NCBI RefSeq assembly: GCF_001552195.1
Contig: NZ_BCQS01000007.1
Coordinates: 62,001 to 126,000, forward strand
Length of the DNA stretch: 64,000 nucleotides
DNA from: Actinomadura latina NBRC 106108
GTDB taxonomy: Bacteria > Actinomycetota > Actinomycetes > Streptosporangiales > Streptosporangiaceae
Direction of reading: 5' to 3'
Of the stretch, positions 1 through 9,452 are shown in pieces. The translations under genes and the position numbers were made by a program. The stretch's first letter is position 1. Every line of letters begins with the position of its first letter. The notes below the pieces were generated by a model. That model searched no databases. It saw nothing but the letters and a program-made list of their open reading frames with translations, and was not told the DNA's origin.

Positions 1-2520
1 TACGGCGAGCTGATCTACATGGCCGCGGGCATGCTCGCCGAGGAGGAAGTGCGCATCAGGGAGCGGGACGCCTACGACGTGGTGTTCGTGGACGAGTACC
101 AGGACACCGACCCCGCGCAGGAGGCCCTGCTGCACCACCTCGCCGGGGAGGGACGCGACCTCGTCGTCGTGGGCGACCCGGACCAGTCGATCTACGGGTT
201 CCGCGGCGCCGACGTCAGGGGCATCCAGGAGTTCCCCAGCCGTTTCCCCACGATGGACGGCGAGCCCGCGCCCGTGGTGGCGCTGCGGACGTGCCGCCGG
301 ATGGGGCCGGAGATCCTGGCGGCGTCGCGTCGTATCGCGCGCCGGCTCCCCGCCGGGTCGGCCGGGGCCGCCGAGCACCGGGCGCTGCGTCCCGTCGAGG
401 AACTGGACGACGGCGAAGTGCGCGCCGTCATCGCCGACTCCGAGAGCCAGGAGTCGGCCTTGGTGGCCGACGAGTTGCGTCGCGCCCATCTGCTGGACGG
501 TGTGCCGTGGTCGCGTATGGCCGTCCTGGTGCGGAGTGCCGTGCGGCAGGTTCCGGTGCTTCGGCGTGCGCTCGCTCAGGCCGGTGTACCGGTGGTCGTC
601 GCGGGTGACGAGGTTCCGTTGATCGCGGAGCCCGCCGTCCGGCCGCTGCTGGTTCTGCTGCGGGCCGCACTGAAGAAGGGCTTCCTGGACGAGGTCGTCG
701 CCGAAGACCTTCTGACGGGCCCGCTCGGTGGCGCCGATGCGCTGGCCATGCGGCGACTCAAGCGGGCCCTGCGCGACCTGGAGGAATTGTCGGGCGGGGA
801 CCGCCCGCTCGGGGAGCTTCTGATCGCGGCGGTCAACGACTCCCGCGAGCTGATTCTCGTCCATGAGAAGGTGCGGGCGCCCGCTGAACGGGTCGCGCAT
901 CTCATCGACGTGGCGCGGCGGTCCGTCCACGACGGCGGGACGGCGGAGGACGTGCTGTGGGCCGTCTGGCAGGAGAGCGGGCAGGCCGACGTCCTGCTGC
1001 GGCAGAGCGTCAAGGGCGGGACGCGCGGCGCGGCGGCCGACCGTGACCTGGACGCCGTCGTGGCGCTGTTCGACCACGCGGCACGGTTCGTCGACCGGCT
1101 TCCCCAGGCGGGGCCGGAGCTGTTCGTCGACAACATCGCGTCCCAGGAGATCGCCGGTGACACGCTGGCCGAGCAGGCACCGGAGGGCGAGGCGGTCCGC
1201 ATCCTCACCGCGCACCGCTCCAAGGGCCTGGAGTGGGACGTGGTCGTGGTGGCCGGTGTCCAAGAGGGCGTCTGGCCCGATGTCCGCCTCCGCGGGTCGC
1301 TGCTGGGCATCGAGGAACTCATCGAGCACGCCGCCGGGGCCGAGCCGGAGGGCGAGGCCGCGGCCGGCGCCTCCATGGCCGCCAAGATGCTCGACGAGGA
1401 ACGACGGCTCTTCTACGTCGCGGTGACGCGCGCGCGCAAGCGCCTCGTCGTGACGGCCGTCGGCGGCGACGACACCGAGGAACGGCCGTCGCGGTTCCTC
1501 AACGAACTGCTTCCAGGCGCCATCGAGCAATCGCAACTGGACGAGAAGACACGGTGGCTGTCGCTGTCCGCGCTGGTCGCCGACCTGCGTTCGGTGGTCG
1601 CGGACCCGTCCCGTCCGGAACCGCTGCGGCGCGCCGCCGCCGGCCACCTGGCCCGCCTCGCGCGCGCGGGCGTGCGCGGCGCCAGACCGGAGAACTGGTA
1701 CGCCATCACCGCGCTGTCCGACTCCGGGCCCGCGTTCGCCGACGACGAGCAGATCACCGTCTCCCCGTCCCAGGTCGAGGCGTTCACCACCTGCGGGCTG
1801 CGCTGGCTGCTCGCCTCCGCGGTCGGCGCGCAGGAGGGCGGGCCCAACGAGTACAGCACCATGGGCAAGGTCATCCACGCGGTCGCCGAGATGGCCGGCG
1901 CCGACGACGGGATCGACGAGGTCCACGTCGCCGAGCGGCTCGACGAGATCTGGAACGACCTGGAGTTCCGCAGCTCCTGGTACTCCGACAAGCAGCGCGA
2001 GCAGGCCACCGCGATGGTCGACAAGTTCCTCGCCTGGCACCGCGACAACCCCAACGAGGTCGTCGCGCTGGAGGAGTCCTTCAAGGTCGACCTCGGCCGC
2101 GTCGTCATCAAGGGCCGCATCGACCGCGCCGAACGCGACGAGCAGGGCCGCGCCGTCATCATCGACATCAAGACGTCCTCCACCGCCGTCCCCAAGGACG
2201 ACCTGGCGCGGCACCCGCAGCTCGGCGTCTACCAGTACGCGGTGATGCTCGGCGCGTTCGAGCGGCACGGGCTGATCGAGCCCGGCGGCGCCAAGCTCGT
2301 CCAGGTCGGCAAGGCCGCGTTCACCGCGAAGGCGCGCGAGCAGGAGCAGCCGCCGCCCGCCGAGGACGCCGACCCCGAATGGCCCAAGAAGCTCATCGAG
2401 GTCGTCGCGACCGGCATGGCGAGCGACGTCTTCCAGGCGCGGGCGAACGACAAGTGTCGCACCTGTCCCGTACGCTCCTGCTGCCCCGTCCATGATGAAG
2501 GCGGCCAAGTCGGGGACTGA
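1..2520 (+). CDS. adnA: AdnA-like ATP-dependent helicase-nuclease subunit (5' truncated by window edge)
   Basis: This is the C-terminal 839 residues of a UvrD-type helicase joined to a RecB-type nuclease; the frame is open through base 1. Helicase motifs appear in order: DEYQDTD (motif II), GDPDQSIYGFRG (III), TAHRSKGLEWD (V) and FYVAVTRARK (VI). The nuclease part has a catalytic Asp in GRIDR and an IDIKTSS core near 2110-2180. One Cys near 1790 and the CRTCPVRSCC tail fit the four-Cys iron-sulfur cluster of AddB/AdnA nucleases. AdnAB resects double-strand breaks for recombination in actinobacteria (established for mycobacteria). The gene lies 21 bases upstream of adnB, so the two are probably one operon. 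Confidence 0.88.
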   Translation, partial: YGELIYMAAGMLAEEEVRIRERDAYDVVFVDEYQDTDPAQEALLHHLAGEGRDLVVVGDPDQSIYGFRGADVRGIQEFPSRFPTMDGEPAPVVALRTCRRMGPEILAASRRIARRLPAGSAGAAEHRALRPVEELDDGEVRAVIADSESQESALVADELRRAHLLDGVPWSRMAVLVRSAVRQVPVLRRALAQAGVPVVVAGDEVPLIAEPAVRPLLVLLRAALKKGFLDEVVAEDLLTGPLGGADALAMRRLKRALRDLEELSGGDRPLGELLIAAVNDSRELILVHEKVRAPAERVAHLIDVARRSVHDGGTAEDVLWAVWQESGQADVLLRQSVKGGTRGAAADRDLDAVVALFDHAARFVDRLPQAGPELFVDNIASQEIAGDTLAEQAPEGEAVRILTAHRSKGLEWDVVVVAGVQEGVWPDVRLRGSLLGIEELIEHAAGAEPEGEAAAGASMAAKMLDEERRLFYVAVTRARKRLVVTAVGGDDTEERPSRFLNELLPGAIEQSQLDEKTRWLSLSALVADLRSVVADPSRPEPLRRAAAGHLARLARAGVRGARPENWYAITALSDSGPAFADDEQITVSPSQVEAFTTCGLRWLLASAVGAQEGGPNEYSTMGKVIHAVAEMAGADDGIDEVHVAERLDEIWNDLEFRSSWYSDKQREQATAMVDKFLAWHRDNPNEVVALEESFKVDLGRVVIKGRIDRAERDEQGRAVIIDIKTSSTAVPKDDLARHPQLGVYQYAVMLGAFERHGLIEPGGAKLVQVGKAAFTAKAREQEQPPPAEDADPEWPKKLIEVVATGMASDVFQARANDKCRTCPVRSCCPVHDEGGQVGD

Positions 2521-2541
2521 GACTAGCTCGGGGGGAGCGAG

Positions 2542-5500
2542 GTGATCACGCCGGGAGAGCTGGCCCGGCTGCTGGAGATCCCGGAGCCCACGGAGGAGCA
2601 GGCCCGGGTGATCGAGGCGCCGATGGCGCCGATGGCGGTGATCGCGGGCGCCGGGTCCGGGAAGAGCGAGACGATGGCCGCACGGGTGGTGTGGCTGGTC
2701 GCGAACGGCTTCGTCCGGCCGGAGCGCGTCCTCGGGCTGACGTTCACCCGCAAGGCCGCCGCCGAGCTCGGCGTGCGCGTGCGCAAACGGCTCGGCAAGC
2801 TCCGCGAGGTCCTGCCGGGGGACGAGCTCGAGCGGCTCGGCGGCGAGTCCCTGTTCGACGGCGAGCCCATGGTGTCGACGTACCACTCGTACGCGGCGCG
2901 GCTCTTCGGTGACCACGCCTTGCGCGAGGCCCTCGAACCGACCATGCGGCTGATCTCACCGGCCGTCGCCTGGCAGATCTGCTCGCGGGTCGTCGACGCC
3001 TACAACGGGCCCATGGACCGCATCGACTGGCAGCCCGACACCGTCACCAAGGCCGTCATGGAACTCTCCGGTGACCTGGCGGAGCATCTGCGGACCGCCG
3101 AGGACGTCCGCAAGGTCGGCAGCTGGCTGGACGAGCGGCTCGCCGCAGTGAAGAAGCCGCTCAAGGCGCAGCGCGAGATCCTCGCCAAGCACGCCGTCCG
3201 CGAGCAGCTCATGCCGCTGATCGACGCGTACGGGCGGGCCAAGGCCGACCGGGAGGTCATCGACCACGGCGACCAGATGGCGCTCGCCGCGCGGATCGCC
3301 TACAAGCATCCCGAAGTCGGGATGATCGAACGGTCCCGGTTCTCCGTCGTCCTGCTGGACGAGTACCAGGACACGAGCCAGGCGCAGCTCGTCCTGCTGC
3401 GGTCGCTGTTCGCGGGCGGGCATCCGGTGACGGCGGTCGGCGACCCGTGCCAGTCGATCTACGGGTGGCGCGGCGCGAGCGCCGGGAACCTGCTGCGGTT
3501 CGCCCACGACTTCCCGCGCCGGCCCGGGGACGACGGGGAACGGCCGGTGCCGGCGCCCGTCGTCCAGCTGAGCCGGTCGTTCCGCAACGGGGAGCAGATC
3601 CTGGAGGCGGCGGCCAAGGTGCAGGAGGAACTGCGCGCCGAGACGAAGGCCGTGCCGCGCCTCATTCCCGGCGCGGGACGCGAAGGGCGCGGACGCGTCG
3701 AATGCGCCCTCTTCCCCACGGTCGAGGACGAGGCCGACCGCATCGCCGCGCGCATCGCGGGCCTCATGGCCGCCGACCCCGGGACCGCGCCCGACGGCGG
3801 CCCGCAGGCGGAACCGCTCCGGTACTCCGACGTCGCCGTCCTCGCCCGGAAGCGGTCGCAGTTCCCGCTGATCAGGCGGGCGCTGGAGGCGCGCGGCATC
3901 CCCGTCGAGGTGGTCGGGCTCGGCGGTCTCCTCACCGTCCCCGAGGTGCAGGACGTCGTCGCCACGCTGCGGGTCATGCACGACCCGACCGCCGGCGCGT
4001 CCCTCGCCCGCGTGCTCACCGGGCCGCGCTGGCGCCTCGGGCCCCGCGACCTCGTCGCGCTCGGCCGCCGTGCCCGCACCCTGGCCCAGGAGTCCGCCCG
4101 CGACGTCACCCCGCCCGAGGGCGCGCCCGAACACGTCGCGGACGAGGCCGAGCCGGCCGACGACCCGCTGCGGCAGCTCGTCGGGGAGCTGAACCAGGAG
4201 ACCGGGAGCCTGGTCGACGCCCTCGACGACCTCGGCCCGCCGGCCGCGTACTCGCCGGAGGGATACGGGCGGCTGCGGCGCCTCCGCGACGAGCTGCGCG
4301 GCCTCCGGAGCCAGGCCGGGCTGCCGCTGCCCGACCTCGTGACCGAGGTCGAGCGGGCGCTCGGCCTCGACATCGAGGTCGCCGCGCGGTCCGGGCTCGA
4401 CCCCGTCACCGCCCGCGCCGACCTCGACGCCTTCATCGACGCCGCCGCCACCTTCGCCGGCGACGCCGAAGACCCGACGCTCGGCGCGTTCCTCGCCTAC
4501 CTGAAGGCCGCCGAGACCGAGGAGTTCGGGTTGGAGGCCGGACGCGTCGGCGAGACCGACAGCGTCAAGCTCCTCACCGTCCACGCGTCCAAGGGGCTGG
4601 AGTGGCCCGTGGTCGTCGTGCCGGGCCTGTCGTACACGCCGCAGAAGAACGGCGGCCCCGCCAAGGGCTCGATCTTCCCGTCGCCGCCGCAGAACGCCAC
4701 CCGCTGGACGGCGAACCCGCGCGTCCTGCCGTTCATGCTGCGCGGCGACCGCGCCGACCTGCCCGCGCTGACCGGGCTGGAGAAGGACGACCTCGCCGCG
4801 TTCGACCAGGCGTGCGCCGAACGCGACCTGCGGGAGGAGCGGCGGCTCGCCTACGTCGCCGTCACCCGCGCGTCCGCCCTGCTCATCACCACCGGCTACT
4901 GGTGGGGGTCGTCGGGGCGCCCGCTCGGCCCGTCGCCGTTCCTGGAGGAGGTGCGCGCGGTCTGCGGCACCGGCGCCGGGTCCGTCCCCGTATGGACCGA
5001 CCCGCCGGCGGAGGGCACCGCGAACCCGCTGCTCGCCGACCCCGACGAGGCGCAGTGGCCCGCCGCGCCCGGCGAACGCGGCCACTCCGGCATCACCGCC
5101 CGCGAACGCTACGAGGCGGTCCTCGCGGGCGCCCGCATGGTCGAGGACGAGATGGCCGGGCGGACGCGGCACTGGGCCGGCGACACCGGGCTGTCCGACG
5201 CCGACCGGTCCCGCATGACCGCGTGGGCGCGCGACGTCGAACTGCTGCTCGCCGAACGCGACCGGGGCCGCTCCGGCGACGGCCTGCTCGTCGAACTGCC
5301 CGCGCACCTGTCGGTGTCGTCCCTCGTCTCGCTCGCCCGCGACCCGGCGGCGCTGGCCCGGCAGATCCGCCGTCCCATGCCGCGCCCGCCCGCGCCCTAC
5401 GCGCGGCGCGGGACCGCGTTCCACGCCTGGCTGGAGGGCCGCTGGGGGCAGCAGCGCCTCCTCGACCCCGACGAGCTGCCCGGCGCCGCCGACGAGGGCG

Positions 5501-5892
5501 CCGCCGACGACTCCCATCTCGAACGGCTGCGGTCCCGTTTCGAGGAGTCGGAGTGGGCGGCGCGCGAACCGCTCGACATCGAGGTGCCGTTCGAGACCAT
5601 CATCGGCGACCGGCTGATCAGGGGCCGGATGGACGCCGTGTTCCGGTCGCCGGGCGGCGGATACGAGGTCGTCGACTGGAAGACGGGTTCGCCGCCGTCC
5701 GGGGAGGAGGCGCGGTTCGTCTCGGTGCAGCTCGCCGCGTACCGGCTGGCGTGGGCGGAGCTGACCGGGCTGGACGTCGCGCAGGTCAGCGCGGCGTTCC
5801 ACTACGTCAGCGCCAACGTCACCGTCCGCCCGGCCGATCTGCTGGACGCGGCCGGGCTCGCCGCGCTGCTGGACGCCGTCCCCGCGGTGTGA
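2542..5892 (+). CDS. adnB: AdnB-like ATP-dependent helicase-nuclease subunit
   Basis: A 1116-residue UvrD/RecB fusion and the partner of the upstream AdnA in the double-strand-break resection motor-nuclease. The Walker A GAGSGKSE lies near residue 35, with DEYQDTSQ (Walker B), GDPCQSIYGWRG, TVHASKGLEWP and YVAVTRAS following. The C-terminal nuclease shows RGRMDAVF and VVDWKTG, so the Asp/Asp-Lys catalytic set is present. Unlike AdnA, its C-terminal nuclease region has no closing Cys cluster. The GTG start follows a GGGGGAGCGAG ribosome site. Length matches mycobacterial AdnB (about 1100 residues). Confidence 0.9.
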   Translation: MITPGELARLLEIPEPTEEQARVIEAPMAPMAVIAGAGSGKSETMAARVVWLVANGFVRPERVLGLTFTRKAAAELGVRVRKRLGKLREVLPGDELERLGGESLFDGEPMVSTYHSYAARLFGDHALREALEPTMRLISPAVAWQICSRVVDAYNGPMDRIDWQPDTVTKAVMELSGDLAEHLRTAEDVRKVGSWLDERLAAVKKPLKAQREILAKHAVREQLMPLIDAYGRAKADREVIDHGDQMALAARIAYKHPEVGMIERSRFSVVLLDEYQDTSQAQLVLLRSLFAGGHPVTAVGDPCQSIYGWRGASAGNLLRFAHDFPRRPGDDGERPVPAPVVQLSRSFRNGEQILEAAAKVQEELRAETKAVPRLIPGAGREGRGRVECALFPTVEDEADRIAARIAGLMAADPGTAPDGGPQAEPLRYSDVAVLARKRSQFPLIRRALEARGIPVEVVGLGGLLTVPEVQDVVATLRVMHDPTAGASLARVLTGPRWRLGPRDLVALGRRARTLAQESARDVTPPEGAPEHVADEAEPADDPLRQLVGELNQETGSLVDALDDLGPPAAYSPEGYGRLRRLRDELRGLRSQAGLPLPDLVTEVERALGLDIEVAARSGLDPVTARADLDAFIDAAATFAGDAEDPTLGAFLAYLKAAETEEFGLEAGRVGETDSVKLLTVHASKGLEWPVVVVPGLSYTPQKNGGPAKGSIFPSPPQNATRWTANPRVLPFMLRGDRADLPALTGLEKDDLAAFDQACAERDLREERRLAYVAVTRASALLITTGYWWGSSGRPLGPSPFLEEVRAVCGTGAGSVPVWTDPPAEGTANPLLADPDEAQWPAAPGERGHSGITARERYEAVLAGARMVEDEMAGRTRHWAGDTGLSDADRSRMTAWARDVELLLAERDRGRSGDGLLVELPAHLSVSSLVSLARDPAALARQIRRPMPRPPAPYARRGTAFHAWLEGRWGQQRLLDPDELPGAADEGAADDSHLERLRSRFEESEWAAREPLDIEVPFETIIGDRLIRGRMDAVFRSPGGGYEVVDWKTGSPPSGEEARFVSVQLAAYRLAWAELTGLDVAQVSAAFHYVSANVTVRPADLLDAAGLAALLDAVPAV

Positions 5893-5986
5893 TCCGTCCC
5901 CGGATCGGCGTGATGAGTCTCACTCACCCCTGTTCACCGTGCACGGATTCGGGGATGATCCGGGCAACCATGCGAGGGAGGCGACG

Positions 5987-6766
5987 GTGACGGTGACCCA
6001 CGACGAGAAAGTCGTACAGGAGTTCTCGAAGCAGGCGGCTGGATTCGCGGACCCGAGGCTGAACGTCGCGTTCACCCGCCACCTGGACCGGCTCGTCCAC
6101 TTCATGGACCCCGAGCTCGACCTTGAGGACGTCGTGCTGGAGGTCGCGGCGGGCACCGGCCTCGTGTCCCGCGCGATCGCCCACCGCGTCCGGCACGTGA
6201 CCGCACTCGACCTCACGCCCGCGATGCTCGCCGAAGGCAAGCGCGACGCCGACCACGCGGGCCTCATGAACGTCACCTTCACGCGCGGCGACGCCACCGC
6301 GCTGCCGTACGTCGACCGGTCGTTCACGCTCGTCGTCACCCGTTTCTCGCTGCACCAGGTCGCCGACCCCGGGGCCGTGGTGAAGGAGATGGTCCGGGTC
6401 AGCCGGCCCGGCGCCGCGCTGATCATCGCCGACCTGATCCGCCCGGGCGGCCTGGACGGCGACGCCGACCGCATCGAACGCCTCCGCGACCCCTCGCACG
6501 GCACCATGCTCACCGAGTCGCAGATCGCGGACCTCGTCACGGCGGCGGGCGCGGAGGTCAAGCGCGCCGAGCAGTTCGACTACGTCCGCCCGCTCGACCC
6601 GTGGCTGGAGTTCTCCCAGACGCCGTCCGGCGACGCCGCGCGGATCAGGCGGGAGCTGGAGGAGGAGCTCGCGGGCGGGCCGGCGACCGGCATGCGTCCG
6701 AGCATGGTCGACGGCGTCCTGCACTTCACGCACTCGTACCTGTTCCAGCAGGCGATCGCCGGGTAA
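5987..6766 (+). CDS. class I SAM-dependent methyltransferase
   Basis: A 259-residue methyltransferase of the UbiE/Methyltransf_11 type. Motif I is seen as LEVAAGTGLVSRAIA near residue 45, followed by an acidic LDLTPAML (motif II) and a DRSFTLVVTRFSLHQV stretch typical of the motif around the SAM pocket. The substrate cannot be read from sequence. I chose GTG 5987 because GAGGGAGG ends five bases before it; the frame stays open to a GTG at 5939, which has no such site. It stands alone after adnB. Confidence 0.8.
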   Translation: MTVTHDEKVVQEFSKQAAGFADPRLNVAFTRHLDRLVHFMDPELDLEDVVLEVAAGTGLVSRAIAHRVRHVTALDLTPAMLAEGKRDADHAGLMNVTFTRGDATALPYVDRSFTLVVTRFSLHQVADPGAVVKEMVRVSRPGAALIIADLIRPGGLDGDADRIERLRDPSHGTMLTESQIADLVTAAGAEVKRAEQFDYVRPLDPWLEFSQTPSGDAARIRRELEEELAGGPATGMRPSMVDGVLHFTHSYLFQQAIAG

Positions 6767-6771
6767 CGTTT

Positions 6772-6787
6772 TCGACCAGACGTTCGA
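6772..6787. promoter_or_regulatory. candidate LexA/SOS box 1
   Basis: TCGACCagacGTTCGA differs at one base from the actinobacterial LexA box TCGAAC-N4-GTTCGA. It lies 22 bases upstream of the small DUF222-like gene. In M. tuberculosis several 13E12/DUF222 genes belong to the LexA regulon, which makes the match more credible. Confidence 0.45.
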
Positions 6788-6808
6788 CGTGGATCGCTCA
6801 TATGTTCT

Positions 6809-7126
6809 ATGTTGTCGAACATGGGTTCCAACACCGTGCGGTCCCTCGACCGCGAGCCCGCCGCGCTGGCGATGCGCATCGGAGTCGTCGCCGCCGAGGC
6901 CGCCCTCGCCACCTTCGCCCGCAACCTCGACCTCGACGACCTGGAGGACGGCGTCGACTTCCAGGGCGCCATCGGCCCCGCCGAATGGCCGGTGTTCTCG
7001 CTGGTCATCGACACCCTCGCCGAGGCCGGCCCGGGCGACCGCCGCTCCCTGGACGAACGCCGCGCCGATGCCCTCAACGACCTCGCCCGCATCTGCATGG
7101 CCGCCAAGACCCGGGGCGCCGCCTGA
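6809..7126 (+). CDS. small protein resembling part of a DUF222 (13E12-type) domain
   Basis: A 105-residue protein with no named domain I can assign firmly. The segment around residues 76-96 (DRRSLDERRADALNDLAR) closely resembles the D-R-x-x-x-x-RRADAL-x-x-LAR stretch of DUF222/HNH proteins of the REP13E12 family. The rest of that family (HNH core) is absent, so this is either a short stand-alone relative or a remnant. ATG 6809 and ATG 6821 are both possible; neither has a clear ribosome site. Two SOS-like boxes sit at the 5' end. Confidence 0.5.
   Translation: MLSNMGSNTVRSLDREPAALAMRIGVVAAEAALATFARNLDLDDLEDGVDFQGAIGPAEWPVFSLVIDTLAEAGPGDRRSLDERRADALNDLARICMAAKTRGAA
6815..6830. promoter_or_regulatory. 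candidate LexA/SOS box 2, overlapping the start
   Basis: TCGAACatggGTTCCA differs at one base from TCGAAC-N4-GTTCGA. It covers the possible ATG at 6821, so a bound repressor would sit directly on the start region. Forty-three bases separate the starts of the two boxes. Confidence 0.4.
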
Positions 7127-7177
7127 TCATGACCGGGCGCGTCCGGGACCGTGCGGCCTTGGCCCCGGGCGCCGCCC

Positions 7178-8830
7178 TCAACCGGGCAGCGCCCCCGCCT
7201 TGACCTTGCCCGTGCTGGTGCGCGGCAACTCCCGGACGAACCGGATCTCACGCGGCACCTTGTACCGGGCCAGGTGCTCCTTCACGTAGGCCTTCAGATC
7301 ATCTTCGCCGACCGCGGAGCCCGGCGCCCGCACGACGTGGGCCGCGAGCCGCTGGCCGAACTCCTCGTCGTCCACGCCGGACACCGAGACGTCCGCGACG
7401 TCCGGATGCCCGCCGAGCAGGTTCTCGACCTCGCCGGGGAACACGTTCTCCCCGCCGGACACGATCATGTCGTCGGCGCGTCCGTCGATGAACAACCGTC
7501 CCGCCTCGTCGAGATGACCGAGGTCGCCGGTGCCCGTCAGGCCGTCCAGTATCCGCTTGCCGCCGCCCCCGGTGTATCCGGCGAACCGCAGGCCGCCGCC
7601 GGTGTAGATCTCCCCGGTCTCGCCCCGCGGCACCTCGCGCCCGTCCTCATCGAGGATCTTGAGGGTGATCCGCAGGGACGGCTTCCCGGCGGTGCCGGGC
7701 GCGCTCCGCAGGTCGTCCGGCGTGGCGATGGTCGCCCAGCCCGTCTCCGTCGCCCCGTACACGTTGACGAGGACGTCGCCGAACGCGTCCATGAACGCCT
7801 CCGACAAGTGAGGAGGAAGCGCCGAGCCGCCGGACACGACCACGCGCAAACTCGGCGTCTCCGGTTTGCCGTCCACGTCCAGGATGCGCTGCAGCATCAT
7901 CGGAACCGCGACCAGTGCCTCCGCCTCGCAGTCCGCGATGGCCTGCAGCGTCTCCCGCGCACCGAACTTCCGGGACAGGACGAGCGGCATCCCCATCCCG
8001 AGACCGACCGTCATATAGGCGAAGCCGAGGATGTGGAACAGCGGCGGCGCTATCGCGATCGGCGCCCCGGACCGGACGGGCACGCGCATGGCATGGGTGA
8101 GCGCGGCCGGCAACAGCGCCGAAAGCGACATGTCGTGCCGCGCGCCCTTCGGCGTGCCGGTGGTGCCGGACGTCATCACGATCACGTCGCTGGCCCGGGC
8201 GGACTTGATCGGTTCCGGCTCGGTGGCCCTGATGAGCGAGTCGAGCGTGCCCGAATCGCCCCAGGCGACCACACGTTGTCCGTGGAAGCCCGACTCGTCC
8301 ACTGTCGCGCCGAACTCCTCGTCGTGGACGAGCAACTCGATCCCCTCGCGCTCCGCGACCTGGCCGAGTTGAGTCCCCGAGAAATCGGTATTGAGCAGGA
8401 CGACGTCATTGCCCAGCCGGGACGCCGCGAGAACCGCCTCCACGAACCCCCGGTGGTTGCGGCACAGAACACCGACTCGTCCGTCCTCAATCCTCTGCCT
8501 CAGGGCAGTGGCCAGCGCCGCTGAACGCTGCTCAAGCTCCGCGTACGAGAGCGCCCCGCGCTCGTCGACCAGCGCCGTGCGCCCGGGGAACCGCAGCGCC
8601 GACATAGCCCCGACCGTCGCCGGAACAGCCCCGAACCGCACATAAGGAAACAGCAACCGCGCAGCCCGATCCGGACGTATCGGCTGCATGACCCCCACAT
8701 CCCGCACGCCCCGCCCCGCCCGGACTCCCAACCGCACGGCCCACCGCACCCGCTCGAGCACCGTCTCTCCTCCGTCGCCCACGATCCAGCGAACAAGGCC
8801 ATACCCGGCATCTCCCCAGATACTGACCAC
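7178..8830 (-). CDS. acyl-CoA synthetase (AMP-binding, FadD-like)
   Basis: A 550-residue ANL-superfamily ligase that would activate a carboxylic acid as acyl-AMP and then acyl-CoA. The P-loop is VMTSGTTGTPKG. NVYGATETG is the A5 region, and the A8 hinge region is DDMIVSGGENVFPGEVE. The C-terminal catalytic lysine lies in PRTSTGKVKAG, so it should be active. The first about 60 residues are a family-typical N-terminal extension. The GTG start at 8830 follows a purine-rich AGAGCGGG. It converges on the small gene ending at 7126 and has no operon partner. Confidence 0.85.
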   Translation of the reverse strand: MVSIWGDAGYGLVRWIVGDGGETVLERVRWAVRLGVRAGRGVRDVGVMQPIRPDRAARLLFPYVRFGAVPATVGAMSALRFPGRTALVDERGALSYAELEQRSAALATALRQRIEDGRVGVLCRNHRGFVEAVLAASRLGNDVVLLNTDFSGTQLGQVAEREGIELLVHDEEFGATVDESGFHGQRVVAWGDSGTLDSLIRATEPEPIKSARASDVIVMTSGTTGTPKGARHDMSLSALLPAALTHAMRVPVRSGAPIAIAPPLFHILGFAYMTVGLGMGMPLVLSRKFGARETLQAIADCEAEALVAVPMMLQRILDVDGKPETPSLRVVVSGGSALPPHLSEAFMDAFGDVLVNVYGATETGWATIATPDDLRSAPGTAGKPSLRITLKILDEDGREVPRGETGEIYTGGGLRFAGYTGGGGKRILDGLTGTGDLGHLDEAGRLFIDGRADDMIVSGGENVFPGEVENLLGGHPDVADVSVSGVDDEEFGQRLAAHVVRAPGSAVGEDDLKAYVKEHLARYKVPREIRFVRELPRTSTGKVKAGALPG

Positions 8831-9452
8831 CCCGCTCTCTTCGCTCTCCTCGCTCTCCCTGGGGCGCGCCTCGCGCGCGCTGAGCAGTGCGCTCTGGTTG
8901 TGGCGATAGATCTTCCCCTCGCTGCCGCAGTACGTGATGCGGGTTGGCGGCTACGGTCTCCGTCTCGGACGCTTTCGTTTCCTGGGGAGATTGTGAAAGA
9001 AGACCTGGCGCGCATGCTCGGGACGTGTGCGTGGCTGAGGTCTCCCTTTTGCCGGTTCAAGTTTGGCTCCGCCAGGTGGACGGCTGAGGTGGCCTCCCGA
9101 AGGCGGTCGCGCCCGTTTACGTTTCCGCCGGTTGCTGTCACGTTGGTTGCGGTAGTCGGCGGGGCAATGTGTTTATGGTGTCTGCTTGGCGTGTGGCCCT
9201 CTACCTTCCGCGCTACGCGCGGCAGCGGCAGCATATGAGGTCTCTGTGAAGGCGGTCGGTTAACTGTGATCGGCACACTGACCTCAGCCTCTACGGGTCG
9301 TCGGGCGACTGCTTTGGGGTGGGCGTTCTTTTGGTGGTTAATACTGGAAGGTTTTTGGTGACATGAATGTGTGGTGTCCAGAATGTCCGCCAGTATTGTG
9401 GGGACGCTGCCGTATGATTGGGTGGAGAGGTTGAGATGGGGGGTGCAAAACC
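8831..9452. other. 622-base intergenic region without a supported gene
   Basis: This stretch is visibly less G+C rich than its neighbours. A plus-strand frame at 8900-9238 has no family resemblance and no ribosome site, so I do not call it. The only clear structure is an inverted repeat AATACTGG (9340-9347) / CCAGTATT (9390-9397) about 55-110 bases before the DUF222 gene. Confidence 0.6.

Noticed and set aside
2956..5802. 948-codon open frame antisense to adnB
   Set aside because: High-G+C codon bias opens antisense frames; the sequence is Arg/Gly/Val-rich without domains, and adnB on the other strand is unmistakable.
7151..8524. 457-codon plus-strand frame opposite the acyl-CoA synthetase gene
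   Set aside because: Low-complexity Arg/Gly-rich product with no family features; the ligase motifs on the minus strand explain the region.
8900..9238. 112-codon frame in the gap before the DUF222 gene
   Set aside because: No ribosome site, no recognisable domain and codon use unlike the neighbouring genes.
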